In this document: piece by piece, positions 14,001-29,000 of the stretch
How the letters are laid out: each line of letters opens with the position of its first letter
Numbering within the stretch: position 1 is the first letter of the stretch
Assembly (NCBI GenBank): GCA_008508345.1
Contig: QNGE01000917.1
Location: 145,745 to 209,744, forward strand
DNA from: Paragonimus westermani
Taxonomy: Eukaryota; Platyhelminthes; Trematoda; Plagiorchiida; Troglotrematidae
DNA length: 64,000 bases
Direction of reading: 5' to 3'
The notes under the pieces: generated by a model
The model's input: only the letters and a program-made list of their open reading frames with translations
Told to the model about the DNA's origin: nothing
Databases searched by the model: none
Position numbers and translations under genes: made by a program

Positions 14001-17000
14001 TCAGCATTTTTTTGCACGCCATGAGTGCTACACACGGCGACTTTTTCAGTAGAGCCATCAGTGACTTGCAGACCATTGTGACAATCATTTTCTGTACACA
14101 AATGTATATCCTGAAACACTGAAGAAAAAGCTCTTACTAATGATTCTTTTAATCATGCACAGTTCAGTCCCGTTGGAAAAAGGACTCAGTTAGAATAATC
14201 AGGGTTTCCCTTTGTAGTGAGACTGTGGACTACTAGCTGAATTGCGGAGTTAAAATACGACTCCAGTAAAAAGAACGTGATCAGTGTCTCCAGGATTTTT
14301 AATACTATTGTATACTTTTTGCATACTCAGGGAAATTGGATGCATAAAACCAACAGTACTAGATAAGAACGACTCGAACCTATAGCGGTCTGTTGCAAAC
14401 GCCAAACTGCCTCCGTATCCTCTGCAACTTAATTTTCTTGTAGGACCGTCATTCTTCAAGATCTGTTTTACGGGTAAGATCTCACGGAAACCTCCCTCTG
14501 TAGCCCGAGATGTAATTTTTTCTTGGATATATTGAACTATTTGGTGCACATATCATTCGTATATGAATAACTTAACATACAACCAAAATACGAGCAAAGA
14601 GAATACCGATTGGTTCAAATGAGACGGGGCGTGAATTAATATTCGCCATTGTGTTGTGAAAACTAGACATTCAGAATTTGCAACTCACATATTGCTTACA
14701 CAAGATGGAATATGAGTGTGTTAATGATAATCCAATATAGATCCAGATGAACGCTATTGGAAATCTATCACATGATCGTAAGCTTCAGCGTCCATCACAC
14801 TGAATGACAGTCTACTACAGTATCACATTCTGAATAACAAGGACAGTGACAGCTACTCATATGTGTACCCAGAAAAAATAGCATACCGTAAATGGTTAAA
14901 GAGACTGCGCACTTGTGTAATAGACGAAGTGAACAGAAGTGTAACGGAATTAATCTAAATGATGGGAAATCTCTGAAAATCAAGACAATGAGTTCTTCCA
15001 TTCACAAATATGCCTTGCTTCACTTCATTTGTTCATACTTATTTAAAAGCAAAATAGTCACCACTAGTTTAACTGGAAAAATAGAACTTATTTCTGAGTT
15101 CCATGGTTATGTTAACAGAAATCTCAGAAGTGATTAATTTTCCACGTCAAAGACTAACCTGCTGTAATGCTTACCTCAACAGCTCAAAAATGAATCCGAA
15201 ACATTAGCTCTCCGAAAATATTTTGCACTCATGAAATATTTGAATTTCAATCAAGGATGTAATTTCGATGTTATCGTGCCTGTTACATCCTGTCAGCATC
15301 AACTAAACACCACAAAACTCATTGCTTGTTATAATCACACGACTTGTACAGAATTATTTTCCCTCGACTAAAAACGAGCAGAGTGCAACTATGTATGTAT
15401 GTGATTATTTGGGCATCCATATATGTAAACATTATAAAAACTGGCCGGAAATGCCACAGGCAATGGAGTTCGTAGCACAATGTTGTATATTACAACTGCT
15501 CCGATTTACGTAATTTGTATGTATTTTTAACATCGGACGGAAGTTATACGGACTCGCCGATGTTCGATAAATCTTCTAATATGGTGTGCCCCAAAAGCAA
15601 ACTCTTAAGAGAACAACCTTTCAATCTCATCTGAGTCTTTGTCAGTATAAGACAATATCCCTTCTCCCAATAATAAACAACAGTTTCCGTACCACTTTTC
15701 GCATTTCATTCGATCAGTCTCCTGTCTATCTGAACCACCGTACTGGACGATCTAACTCACTCGTGGACTGTTACTATATTCACCGACAACAAAGGTTCGC
15801 GACCAAAGGCCACGAATTAGAACAGTAGCCAATCTGCCGCTACTCAAAATGTGAGAACAGACAGTCATCTGTATAAAAACAAGAATAAAACTACCAAGAT
15901 GGTCGCAGTATCAGAACGACCAGTCTACTTATTTTCAACCATTATGAATCTTTCCAAAAATCCGTCGTTTCCGATATGTGTTATTGAATCGAAGATGTAG
16001 ATTTTGGTGAGAACAAAGCTAACCGCAAGATAGAATTTGGGGGTGAAAACCTACAATAGAAGTGAAGGCAAAACGTCCAAACGGAACTTTATGGTATCAA
16101 TTGTTTTAGAGGTCTTGAGGATCACAGTGTAGGCCCACTAATCTGATCAGCGTGGTAATCTTGATATTTCGGGTAACTTACAGATGTTTATGACTGACGA
16201 TGACGTTTTTTTGAAGAAAAAAAACACCCTAGGCTGGATCAGTTTTGCCTTACTGTCGGGCGAAACTGACAGTAACTATCATCTCGCTCCATGATTGGTG
16301 TGTAAATGATGTACAAAACTGTAAGCCTATAGGAGGAAGGATTAATTCGCATCTTTGCGAACTGGACAGCTACGAGTGCTAGTCATCAGTTTTATTCTGA
16401 TAAACTTCACCACATTATATCTTCAGTCAACTAGCTTACCAGATACTACCGTATAATTACAAAATGGGTATTTTCAGTACACACTGACCCTACAAGAAAC
16501 AAGGTTAGCCTTCGCAGCGCGTGTCTGTTTCAGAGCAGCCATACCACCTAACCCATAAAAACCGATTTTCAGTTGATGTATTTTATAACTACGTCTAGTA
16601 GCACGAGACGAAACAACGGTTACATCTAAAGTCCACTAGTTCTTGGGATAAGCACACTTAGCAACGTAAACATACACTAGAATGCGATGACAGAAATGAC
16701 ATTATTAGCATATGAAAACAAATTAACAACAGAAAGCAGCTTTTTGAAACCGGTGACCCAAATTCAATGGAAACATATCGGAAATTGTGTACGATGTAGC
16801 CCAGGTGAAAATCCCAATGAACTGTCCTCTGTTTTTCCCTCATCAGAAAGCTTCGTTAATTTCACTAACATTTCGTTGGGATCGATGAATTTTCAAACAC
16901 ATTTTCAAATAATTCTCTTTACACGCTTTGGTACTAGAGTGTGGATTGAAGCCAGAAACTAGACAGATCACATAGGAAACAACTTGCTGGATTGTTGCAC

Positions 17001-20000
17001 AAATTAGCAAGAAACCAATGTAAGTCAGCCACTGTTTACGGGTCCGTGGGCTCCAAAATGTTTTCTCATCCGATTCAGAATATTTAAAGTAAAAAATGAG
17101 AGACTGAAGGATCGCCTGATTAGAAAGAACAGAATCATCATGTACACATTCTACTCGGTGCATGTTTATACAATCATTTCGTTCCCAAGACAATCAGAAG
17201 TTAAGCCACACGCGCAAACACTGATAGGCTGCAGATCAGAGTAAACAACCGGTCTGAAAAGTTTCCGCGTGCTGTTGACCAGATGCGGTTAGTGCGGCAG
17301 TCAAAATGATACATGCGAGAGAGGTTAGTAAACAGGAATAGCTAGAAATACAGGAAAGACACGGAAATTCTTTGTGGTTCAAAACCGTCTGTGCATTGTT
17401 TAGTGGTAAGCTATTGGCATTTTTTCGGGATCGATCCTGATTAAGCTAAGTCCTTTTAATAATGAAAAAAATCTATCAAATTTAAACCTAGAAAACAACT
17501 TCCGTATTAAATTTGGTATTTACATTAGTATGACCACTCACTTTTAGTTGAGAACAACAGAACATGAAGAACGTAGCTTTTTTTATCGTTCAGTATCGGA
17601 TCACTACAATTATACTGGAGAGTAACAATGAGCTGGAATATCTAACTGGACAAAATCTGAGCAATAGTAATCACTCGCTGTCGTGAACACTCGTTTGGCT
17701 TATAAAGTCATCTACCTGTGTGGATTGTGGCCGATTGTGAGCCAAAAACGTTGTCAGATTTATATGGACTTTTTGTATAAAAACCGGTAGGTTAGGCCCT
17801 CGGACTTCCAGCCAATGCAATCGTATCGTCCCCTGTCTGCGCCATTCGGAACTCACCTTTGTCTGAAGAAATCCGTAGCTTCTTAGTCTTTTGAGCAGAT
17901 TTGTGCTCATAGCCAACCCACCGCTATAACGCAGTTTCATTATAGAGATATCCTTACGGGAAAGTGCACGCTGAACTGACAAACATTATTTCGGATTACT
18001 TTCGATCTACGACTCATATAACGATTAAGGCGGTCAAACTTCCAAAATGAACTTGAGTTAGGCCACCTTAAGTGATTCAAGAGTTTCTCATACTTTGCCT
18101 CAGCTGGGTTGTCAGAGGAACATGGACAAGAGAACTTAGGTCTCAATGACGGTGAATCAAACAAGTAATCGTGGTAATGAATGTTTAAAACATTACTTGC
18201 ATCTGAATAGATCGCTAGAGAAAATTGTCTTCGTTTTATCTGTGCTCAGAAGAAGCATTGGTTTCAAACATTTCATTCACTATCGTCTGGTGACTATTGT
18301 TTCATTTACTGGTAGGAATGTCACAGCTTGCCAAAAGTAATCATTAGGTAGAAGTGTCCAAAGCATTTAAGTTGGTCCACAAGTTTCCGGTCAATTTACC
18401 AATTGGTAGTTTAGTTCATTTTTATAGTTACTTAGAAATGTACTGACGCCATGATTAGTTGTCGAAAACGTTTGCTGATCATATTCTGTATTATACACTT
18501 CGAACAACATCCATACTTGATCGCAGCTATCGAATTTTTATTCAGTTCCCTTGGAAGACAGATATTGTACACGAGTTCCTCTAATTGTTAGTGCTTGTCA
18601 ATAGTACATTTCCCTGTCATGCCCGGGATTAACGCTCTGGCTATGCCTTCAGAAATCAAACTTATTGACCACTGCGCTGTTGAAGTCACACCACGCACGA
18701 CCAAGCTATCCCATACAAACGTTCAGCCACATACAAATTTGACTAATGTTTAACTCACCACGTTGCCTGGAGAGTAGACAGCAACTCAGCTTACGCCAAC
18801 CAAATTCCTCACCAACTTTTAGTAATGTTCTGCATTTTCTTCTACGTTAATAGACTGATAACAGTCATTTAGAGTTGCAACTTGATGGAAGTTAATTACG
18901 AATCGGGAATTACTTTTCTGTTAAATGCTAGGCAATCGGCGTTGCTTAGCAACACCGTTGTTTGAATAGATGCAGTCCATCTTAGCACCAGGTTACTATG
19001 ATAACGGCAGCCAGGGTCGGGGTTTCATTTGAAATGTTGGTATCAGCTAACTTGATCAATTGAAATGTCCTGTCTGAAGCAAATATGAGTTGTATCAAAC
19101 GGTTTAGTGAAAATTACATGAGAAACCAGTGAGTAAAGATCAACATTTTCAGTGTTCAACGAAATCTCCACTATTTGTACACTTTTTTTGTTCAGATTCG
19201 GCCGTTAAACACCTTACGCGCGAATAGTGTTACTCTACTAACTCACCTGGTCGAATCCATATCGGAGAACATTCCGGAGTGCACAAAACGCAGTCTTTAG
19301 CAAACCAACTAATTCAAGTGTAAGACGCAGCATACTGTTGCTTCTTATCTCACTGAAGCAACTAGTGGGCAACTATAACTTTTGTTGGTGTTGTAAATAG
19401 CCAATCAACACTACACTTTTGACATCCTGTAAACATTTACGCCATTGAACTGAGCTTTGAACTCTTTGGGCTGGGGCGAGTTGTTACATTTCCATTGTTC
19501 TTGTCTTCCGTGTACCTCAGGATCGCTGCATAAGGTGGTTCCACTTCAACGGCATTAACTCAAATTATTCTTCTCAACTTTGGAATGAGTTCTACTCACT
19601 CCCTGGGATCTGGACGTGTGAACACTTCGGACGATAGCTTTCGTTTAAGTATCTAAATCAACTAAATGAATGACCTCGTTTCCTGTCAATTTACACATAT
19701 GGCCTCATTCAACTTATCTAATCACCTTTTCCTCTTAGAGTGACTTTCACAACCACCCTGAACATGAGTGATCTACGGTGGACTTTTCTCTGCGCTGAAA
19801 CTCAGCAGTCCAACGCAAAACTATGCTGCAAATGGCAGCCATCGTTGTACCTAGCTAATAGGCGCTGATAGATTTCTTCTCGCTGAGTTCCTTGGAATAG
19901 TGAACTTCTCATTCCGCTGGAGATTAACACTTTCTTCAATCACAGTGCGGTGACCATGGAAAAAACCATGAATGTGGTTGCAAACTGAAAAGCCTAGGAA

Positions 20001-23000
20001 AATAATTTTCGACCAAATGGTGTCAGTTGAACTTTCAAAGTTACCTGCGTGGTGGTTCAGTCCAGAACTTCAGGTTCTGGTGATCTGGTGCATCAAAACG
20101 TTCCCCGTCAAAATGAAATTAGTACTCTGAGTTTTATCTTGAATATCTACTTGTTGCCTTCAAGCGAGGCTGAAACCAGTCACTTCGGAATGGCTACCAG
20201 CAGTCCGAACCATCATTCGTTGAGACCCTTTTCAAGAATTGCGCCGTTGCAATGGAAGCTTGCCGCAATCTTCTTAAAGTATCGTGTGGCCTGTAGAATG
20301 TCCTTTTCCGAAGTGTTAGTATGTATTCTGTTCACTGTGTGCCGATACTACTACTGCAGGATACATACCGCAGGTAATGTTTGGTGAGAGAATGATTTGG
20401 TCAACATAATATAGCATAAGTCATGGTACGATAAAATCTTCCGGTCGGGTAAGTCCACAAATTTGCATCCCAAGTATATCCGTTACCTTCTGCTATTGTC
20501 AGTGAACATTCATGTAGTCATTGTTGTCGAATTGGGAATAGAACGGCGCCAGTCGCAGTTCGCCACTACAGAAATAAAGAAAATCTTAGACGGATGAATA
20601 AATTAAAAAATGAGTGAAAATGAAAATTCAGATGGAAGTTTGTTTTAATGAACGTTTTGACTACATTATGAATGTGTACACGCCATTGGCTGTGATGATA
20701 TCTCTAACGAGCGACTTAGATAATCACAATGTACCGGGCAGGCGAGCGACAGCTGTTCATTTTTTTGAAACGAAGAGTTTGATTCTTCACAATTTTTGGC
20801 GCTCGTCACCTGATCTCGTGGTTTTCTCTAACTCTCAATGAACTGAAGAAAGGAGGTCTAGTGCAGGGTAGTTCTGAATAAGTGGTCCAATCATCACAGA
20901 CTGCCGTTTGATTGTCTGATATATGGATCTAGTAGCCAAAGTTTATCCAAATACATGCTGGCAGATGAATGTGTCAGTCAAACGATCATATTCTCTGGTA
21001 GAGACATTGATATTGAAACACGCAGCCTGATCACGTGCAACCTGTTAGTCACAGTTCAATTTTTCAGTGTAAACCATACATGTAACGATCAACTTTCAGT
21101 TCAGATAACAATGAGATGTGAATATATGGTAGAATTTGCGATGGACAAACAAAATAAACCAGATGACGATCACCTTACTTAAAAGTGCTATTTTCAGTCT
21201 TAAAATTTCGTTCTGACAAGACAGTGTTGTTTTCTTGTTTCTACTTGATAAAAAGAATCCAGATTCGAATCAATCGATTACCTATTCGCGAGATGGCATG
21301 GAACGGTCACAAATCAAAAAGGTAAGCCAATGTCCAACATGAAATGTGACCTTCTCAAATCACAACAAACTAACTGTCTTAGTGTATTTTACTCAAGAAA
21401 TCGTTCTGATAGTTTCTGTGCACCCCAGGAACAATGGAGAATGAAGTTAATCAGCAATCGTGTGTGAATGTGTACGAGGAAAACAGCACTCCCTCTGTGA
21501 ATGATATAACTAACAGCTTCAATGTATATCTGACCCAGTCGCGCGAGTCGGTGTTCTGACAAACACAAACCCTCATGACAGTGTGATACTGTGACACATT
21601 CGGATGGCGGACACCTGAACATAGCCGACATTTGTATTGACTTCAATCTGCGTCGTTGTTTGAGCCTTCTTCGCTCACCTCAAGGTCAAATTGCGCTGTG
21701 CAAGAGCCCAAATAATAGAATTTCCGAACACACTCCTAGTTTTATTCGCATTTTGTACTTCCGTTTGATCGTCCTAATCCAACGAAAGTGGCGTTATGAC
21801 GATTCTACACAATAAGCCTTTGTCCAGAATCTACTCAAACATTTTGCTGCTCAATATGAGGTAAACTAACTATGAATCCTGGTGGTCGGTTTTTTCAGTA
21901 ACCTAAACTTCCCTCAAATACCACGAATTTTTTCAAAGACGGAAGAAGCCGATCTTCAGAGAATTGTTTGAAAATCAACGGCGAAACACGAGCATCTGAT
22001 CGTAATTGCGTTGGAAGAAACTGCATGACTTGCTTTCTATTGATCCATATATTTCACAAGGTTTTAAAGCAATCGGGATGTGGGCAACATTTACAAACGA
22101 GCAGCAGTAATTCGTATATTTCAGCATAACAAAATATTTACCCCAGCTGTGCAGTTTTATCTCCCTGTTTGCTTGTTCTATCCCAAAATATAAGTTTGTT
22201 CTGTTCAATAATCCGGATGTTTTGCGTAAGGCTGAAACATTCTCTTAATAGTTTCGAAAAATTGCATAGCATTAACTGACCAGCAGTCTAAAACAGGTAA
22301 GAGTGTTTCGTATCAAATTTAATAAACCTCGATGAACAATACTGCCGCCAGTATCATACTCAAAACCGGTTAATACAAGTACATATAAGGTTAAGTCAGT
22401 GTAACTATGATTGGGTCATTTGATTTCTGCGAAAGTATTCATCAGTGTTGGGAGGAAGGTCGTGTGTAGAGTCTTTTTGAGTAAACATTTTTGTGATGCT
22501 CAATCAAACACTAGTAACCTCAGGAACATTCACCACCCGAGCCCTCACCACCTTTGAGCGTTGCAAATCTACAGGGTTTACTACCGAAAAAGTTTAATTT
22601 TTAATAACCTACGCGCGGCTTTTCTTCGCCTCAAGCATACTATTGAAAACAAACCCCGTTTGCCATTTCATTGTTCAGTAAACAACTACACATAACGAAT
22701 CCAAACTACTTCTGTGGAGTGTTAATCTCTATACATAACAAAAGTTACCCATAGACGAGTTTTGTGGTCGCTGTAATCTCCCTTTCGCGTAACACACGTT
22801 AAATGGTTGTATTAATTTTCAACAGAAATGTTCGTGATGGATAGTTCTGTCAAACTCAGGTCAAACTTCATGTACTGGATGTTACTGCGGTGGTTGTGCA
22901 AATATCCGTGTAGCATATTCACCCAATGAATTCACACTGTCCTTCTTTACATGTCTGTGAAATCTTTGTTAGGTCCTTAAATGACTTAAAAGTGAGCCAC

Positions 23001-26000
23001 TAACCTCGAAAAGCTACCACCAGTTCAGGCGAAACAGACAAAATTTTAGGACGTAAAACACGTACTGAGAAACGTTGTGTCATTCTATACGGCTGAACTA
23101 CAAAAAGGTCCCAGTCAAGTCAAGTCAACCTTTGTGGCCAAAATCCATTGATGTGTGAATTTTATTCTACCGTTTCCCCCTCAGCTTGTCGTCCGAATAT
23201 TTCGACCTGATCGCACAACCAAAGCTATCATGATCGATGAACAAATGACAGCGGGCGAAATTGCGAGTATGCTCATCGAAAAGAATTTCTTGAAACCTTC
23301 AACAAGTTTAGCTGTAGTAGAAAAGGTACCTGCACTGAAAATCGGTGAGTTCGCTTTCCCCAAATTCTGCTCCGCAACAATAGGTTGGCCTCAGAGTTGC
23401 AGGAATTTTTGCTAGAAATAAACCGGGAAGTTTACTGAAATTTCAGCCTAGGGTTATACATCTCGGATGTATGCCAGACCAACGCTTTAGTTAATCAGGC
23501 AACAATCACCAAATCCGTTGTCAAACAAAACGATGTTTTGTTTCTAACGAAACTGATGACAGGTCATCATTACCTCACTGACTACTTCCAGAAATTCACT
23601 CAGAACAAACCTTCGTAGGCAAAAAAAACAACTGTTTTCTGTTCATCAAGTTCGAGCCCGAATTTTCACATGAATTTGTAGAACTAGGAATCTCACGGTC
23701 AGACTGGAAGTAGTTGCTTAGCATCATTGCATTTTTGTCAGCGGTTCCATCATAGTCTTTTATTAAGCTCTCATTCTGAAAAAACACGGAAAGATTTAAA
23801 AAAGGTTAACAGTACACCATAAGCTATGGTTTTCAGGGGCACGACATTGAGTCATTTCAGGGGCAACGCAAACAACTGAGTAAAATGTTTATGTTTTCCA
23901 AGGCATATCGTCATAATTCATTGTCTGTTTGATAGTTTAGGACTAATACAGGATAGTTCAAGCAGTTCTAGTGGATTAGTAACACTGTACTCAAAACTCC
24001 TTCTTGTTGGAACTTGTCAGTAGTGCATGTCTTTAATTGGGACTAGAACTCTGGCCACACTTCCACGAAATTATCGTTGGAACTATTGTATCAGTGCTGT
24101 CACATTGGACATGAATGCATCTTCATATGAAAACGCTGAGCCGCATTGGTTTGTGAGTACTCTTCAGATTATACAATAGCTGGGTGCAATATTAACCAGT
24201 TTTAACCAAAACGAACCCCGAGTTCAGTGCTCATTTTTCAAAAACAGCTGACGGAAAACTATGTAGAACCGTGTACGTTGTGATAATTTATGCACGACGT
24301 TTAACATCCGTCAACCGAAATCGCCCCGTATCGAATACTAACCAAGAATGACTGGTTGTTGACGTTTAGATAGTTTTAGTTAAAAATCAGTCAAAGTGGG
24401 GGTGATTAGGAGATATCAAGCTAAAGTGGTGACATGAGAAAATGAGAAGTGGCTCAGAGAGTCATATACAAGCTTTTATTGGAAAAACTGACAGCTCGAG
24501 ATCAATCGTCATTCGGCTTCTATATACGGGAAACTGAACTAAGGTAATTCTCTGTAAATGCTTGTAAAACTGAATTAGAATTTCAATGTTCATTTTACAT
24601 TAATGGTATTTGCCGTTTAGCACCTCTGCTGTATTTGCCTAGCGATGAACTAACTAAACAGTACGGAATTCATATGAGATACAGTGAAAAGAATAGTGTG
24701 CCCAAATGCCCCCAAATGATCTGCCAGACGACTTAAGAAGTTCCGCTTGGACCTACACATTTGGATCCTGTTGTCCACTCGTCCCAATCTACCTGCCAGG
24801 CAGGCTTTCTCAAACAGTTCACTTTGGAATTCAACAACGCCACTGATGTGCAGTAGAACTGTATTAGTAATGAGTAGTTTGGCAGATGTGATGATGAACT
24901 GATTACGTTATTTGCCTACCGTCAGCCATTTCATACTTTCAATCATATCTTGTCACAGTGTCTATGCGCTCCACTAAACTGTCTGTAGCCATGCCCTGGG
25001 GAACACTCCTGAGTGGTGGTCAACAAACAATACTTAAAACTTTACTGTACGTCAGTTTAGTTGCTGATTACCGCTGTTGGAGTATAACCATCAGTTTTGT
25101 CAGTGTTTCGTTGTTTTAAGCTGGCATCATCCGTTTTGTAAGATCGTATGCAACGAAGCATACATGTGCCATCTTTTTTTCCAGTGAGGTATTATGCAAT
25201 AGGCTGTGAATTATTATGCTTTCCAGCACCTGGACACAGGTGATAATATGTTCTTACAACGAAAAAGCTTGCCAGCTTCTGTACACTGATGGTGACAGCT
25301 CGGTGAACGTTAATGAAAGATCACGTGCTTTGGATTGCCAGCCGCACATAGACTGCCAAGAAACTCGTCAATTGCTGGACAGCTTCTGATCAAAATTAGA
25401 ACGCGATGACCACGGCCGGACTGTCTTCGATTAAAAGCAGCTACATCTCTAAGTGTGAAAATATAACCACAGGTTATTAGGTAGTCCGTGTTTTTAAATA
25501 GTTATTTACCGACTGAAAAACAACAAAGTTGAAGTTAGGAAACGAACATTTATAATCCTGTTCGATTAACCCTCATTGATACCGAAACATAGTTCTAAAA
25601 CAAAACTGAGGTCAGAACAGAATTCCCCAAAATGGTATCTAGCTTAGTCGAAATAACTTTTTGGTTTTGATTGTCGCAGTTGTGACAACAAGAAATGTTG
25701 TTTTCAGTTGTTCTCGAAATCAGATCAGCACTAAAAATGCTAATGCTACTGGGTCTTTTAATTCACAATTGTCCGTTATTGTTACAATCGACCGTACACC
25801 ACTCTTGTCGACCGAATGTGACATGTTCATGAATTTCTTTCAAATGTTATATGTAATAAGCGGAGGGGCCAAACACTATCAGGAAGAGTGTGGACACAAA
25901 TTGTTTCTATCTCGTTATCGATTTTTTATTGTTGTGCTGTTGACCTTCAGGATAGATCGAACAGAAATGGATGTGTTTGTAGAAGTCAAACAGATTAATC

Positions 26001-29000
26001 ATATCGAAGAAAATGCAAAGAAAAACGTGAATAATCCAACTTTTTGATCTGCTGAGTTGTAAATTACGTGAACTGTGATAATCCTGTAATGCATCGCTAG
26101 TTGACAGCGATACATCTGTTGAGCCATTACTACCACGAGAAAGTAGTATTAGAACTGCTCTGATATCGTATCATTCTGAAATGAATCAATAGATTTACTA
26201 CCATCTGATGTACTTCCACTCCTAACGATGGTGTTGTGAAGTAGGTGCCTGAAAATTTGATCAGCTCTTGACTGGTAATGAGGACCAAGTCATGCCTTGA
26301 AATCACTGGGACAAGATATGACTTGACATCTTGTAACAGTATTTGAAGCCACGAACCACAGATTAAATGCCTGAAACACGTTTGCCATCAAATCATTGGA
26401 TTCCATCATGATTCGGACAATACTGTTGTATAAATGATAGAATTTAAGAGTTTTCAAGAAACGACTCATCTTTGTTCGGTAACTCAGATAAGTATTATCA
26501 GCCCTGAGGTAATTGCCACGGATATCCATATAACAATCCCCTCCAGCCCACTGCATTTTACTCAGTGCTACAGTATTAATAGTGTATTCCTCCCCGATAC
26601 ACAAGAATGTGTTACCACAGCTGTATGTAATATGTGCGTTTAGATTAAAAACACTTCTACAGGCGGTACTGAAAAAACGCTCAACTGACAAAATTTACAT
26701 ACATTTTGTTTTAAAACTGTCTCCCGAATCCATCTGAGCGGAAATTCACCAAACCAAAAAAATTTGATTAACGGTTTACTTATTTCAACGCTGAATCCTG
26801 TCTTTTCTTGAAATTGGAACTAAATTCTAGTTGGCATAACTCCATCTGTTAACATGCATTTTCCTAAAAAGGTTTTTCCAAATTCGATTAGATTCCAGCG
26901 CAGGCTGTTCGCACGTAGTCGGTCTTGCTTCTCATCTGTTATGTCGTTTTTCGATAAGCTTTCAAATTTTTGGTCCGTCGATTGTTGTTTGCAGCCAGTT
27001 TTTATTTATTGAAGAAAAGCTTAGCATGTTTGTCAACTAGTCTCCATTCACAGGAGTGATTGTATTATTTACGATATGAGAAGACTCAAACAAATATATC
27101 AGTTTCTCACGAGGTAACGATATGAAGCGAGTGAGGACATTTTTAAAGCAAGACCAAGGAAGCAGTACAATTTCAGAATATAACGTAGCGTGTTGATGAT
27201 TAAATGCACATTTTTGTGTTGCGTCAATTCTGTGGCTACACAAGTCCTGCGGGCGCACACATATGCGCACATACCTCAACAACTAACAGTCTCACCGTAA
27301 ACCAACGTTGGTGACTGCTCTGCTGTTCGGTCGTCAAATCCGCACTTGATTGATGAAGCTAACGAGTAACTTCTAATTAAAAGAATATCGCTGACAGTTT
27401 TCGCAATCGATTCAACCAGATAGCTGATCTGTTTGTTTTGTTGTTTCCAGTGGCGTATAGACATTTCTCGGTCCATTTCCGGTGAATCATCAGTGGGGCG
27501 AAAAAACAATATTTTGGGGCAATAAAATGTTTGAAAAGTATGTGTGATGGCTGCTTGTGATGTGTAACCAAGACTAATTCTCACTTCAATTCCACTAATT
27601 TGTGGCTACTATAATCATCTTCGGTGAGGTAGCCAGTAAAAAGATCAATGGCATTTATTTTCGTTTAATGCTTTTTTTCTCAAGCAGTTAAAATTATTTG
27701 AATAGCTCAGAATAAGAGACCAAGCGAACATGTAAACTGTTGCCTTTAATCGTGACTTCAGTTAGCTAAAAATTGGTTAAAACCGCGCAACTATTCATAA
27801 GATTCTTGATGCAATAGTTAGGTGTTAAGCATCATTAGAAACTCCGTAACTATTCGTGAAATCCGTTGAAAACGTCTAGTGATGCCACGTGTTCTTCTAT
27901 ATCCAGTTAACTTTACGGTTATGTGAGATTGTGATAGTTGAATTGGTAATCGTAGTTTTGATAGACGTTACTAACTCGAGGGGCAGTAGGTTGAAACACA
28001 TTAAAAACGGTCCTGTAAACGGTCCCGGGCTAGGTGTGGAACTTGCTTCTAAAGCAATAAATTTTAATACATTTGCGACAATTGAACGCCTATGAGATAT
28101 TTGTGGACCTAAAATGACTACGTCACTCTCATACTTATTAAGGAACATGAACATGGGTGAAAAAAGCATCCAAACTTACTAATCTTATCAAAAATCTTAC
28201 TTAAAAAAACAGATTTCATGTTTCGACTGCTTGCAACTACCAGGCACAGCCGTGTCTGCTGTACGAATGAGGAGGAGGAAGTGTTAGTACCTTCAGAGGA
28301 AAAGGAATTAAACAATTCGTCCGCGAAAGTCTCAAGGCAACCCGTGTGTAGAGTTAGCAACGAGTGCGTACATCTGAATTTCATGCATGTGCGCTGCCTA
28401 ATTGTCTGGGATGAAAGTGTGATATGAGAAGCTGAACGGACCGAAAATTCAGGTTTATTACTCACACTAAAGACTGCAAATTGAATGTTTTGGATTGTGC
28501 GCATCTAGTAATCAAGTATACTCTGGTCCCTAAGGAGAACATGGTGAACTTTATACAGGTGACCTGTGAAAAAAATCCCTCAGAGTTGTAAAAGTTTTCA
28601 TAAGCCCAACCTAAGCTTTAAAAGTAGTTTCCCATCGTAAACGCTCATCATCAACGTTTTTCAAAAAATTGTTGAATACCATTAGTTCGTTATTTTAAAC
28701 TATCACAAGTAATCTTTCGCTGTGAAAGATATGAGGCACAAATGAAGCAACACAGCCATGCTTTGGAGCGCTCATAATGTACATGCTATTAATACACAAT
28801 TAACAACCACCCTCGAAAGATTTCTATCAATACTTACATCAAGGTGTTAGTTCCTGAACTGTCTCAATAATCAACAAGGAACTCTAGAAATTTTGTTTCC
28901 TACGTATATGTGTAGACATGCTTGTACGTGCATTTTCGCACGAGGTTCTGTGTTCAATAACAACCTGAATGGTTTAAGGAATTAGAGAGTTGAGTATAAG

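Larger units (their letters stand above)
9817..23184 (+). other. 13.4-kb intron of the MRL-like gene
   Basis: This is the largest intron. It holds a repeat with a tRNA-like T arm (10,907-11,024), a three-way-junction-like palindrome (12,491-12,550), a minus-strand B-box-like site (about 14,360-14,385) and a possible minus-strand exon (16,843-17,130). I recognise nothing else. Confidence 0.65.

Noticed and set aside
17395..17440. A-box- and B-box-like pair (tttagtggtaagc, gggatcgatcctg)
   Set aside because: Spacing is too short for a tRNA and no stems form; likely chance or a very decayed repeat.
20061..20373. Possible extra adaptor exon with a good acceptor and Ser-rich start
   Set aside because: No in-phase donor found; exons on either side already join in phase without it.
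23326..23344. Alternative earlier donor in the first RA exon
   Set aside because: Using gtacct at 23,326 loses the PALKIE segment that is conserved in the RA domain.
26290..26691. 133-codon minus-strand frame in an intron
   Set aside because: No recognisable motif and overlapping unrelated frames; likely chance.
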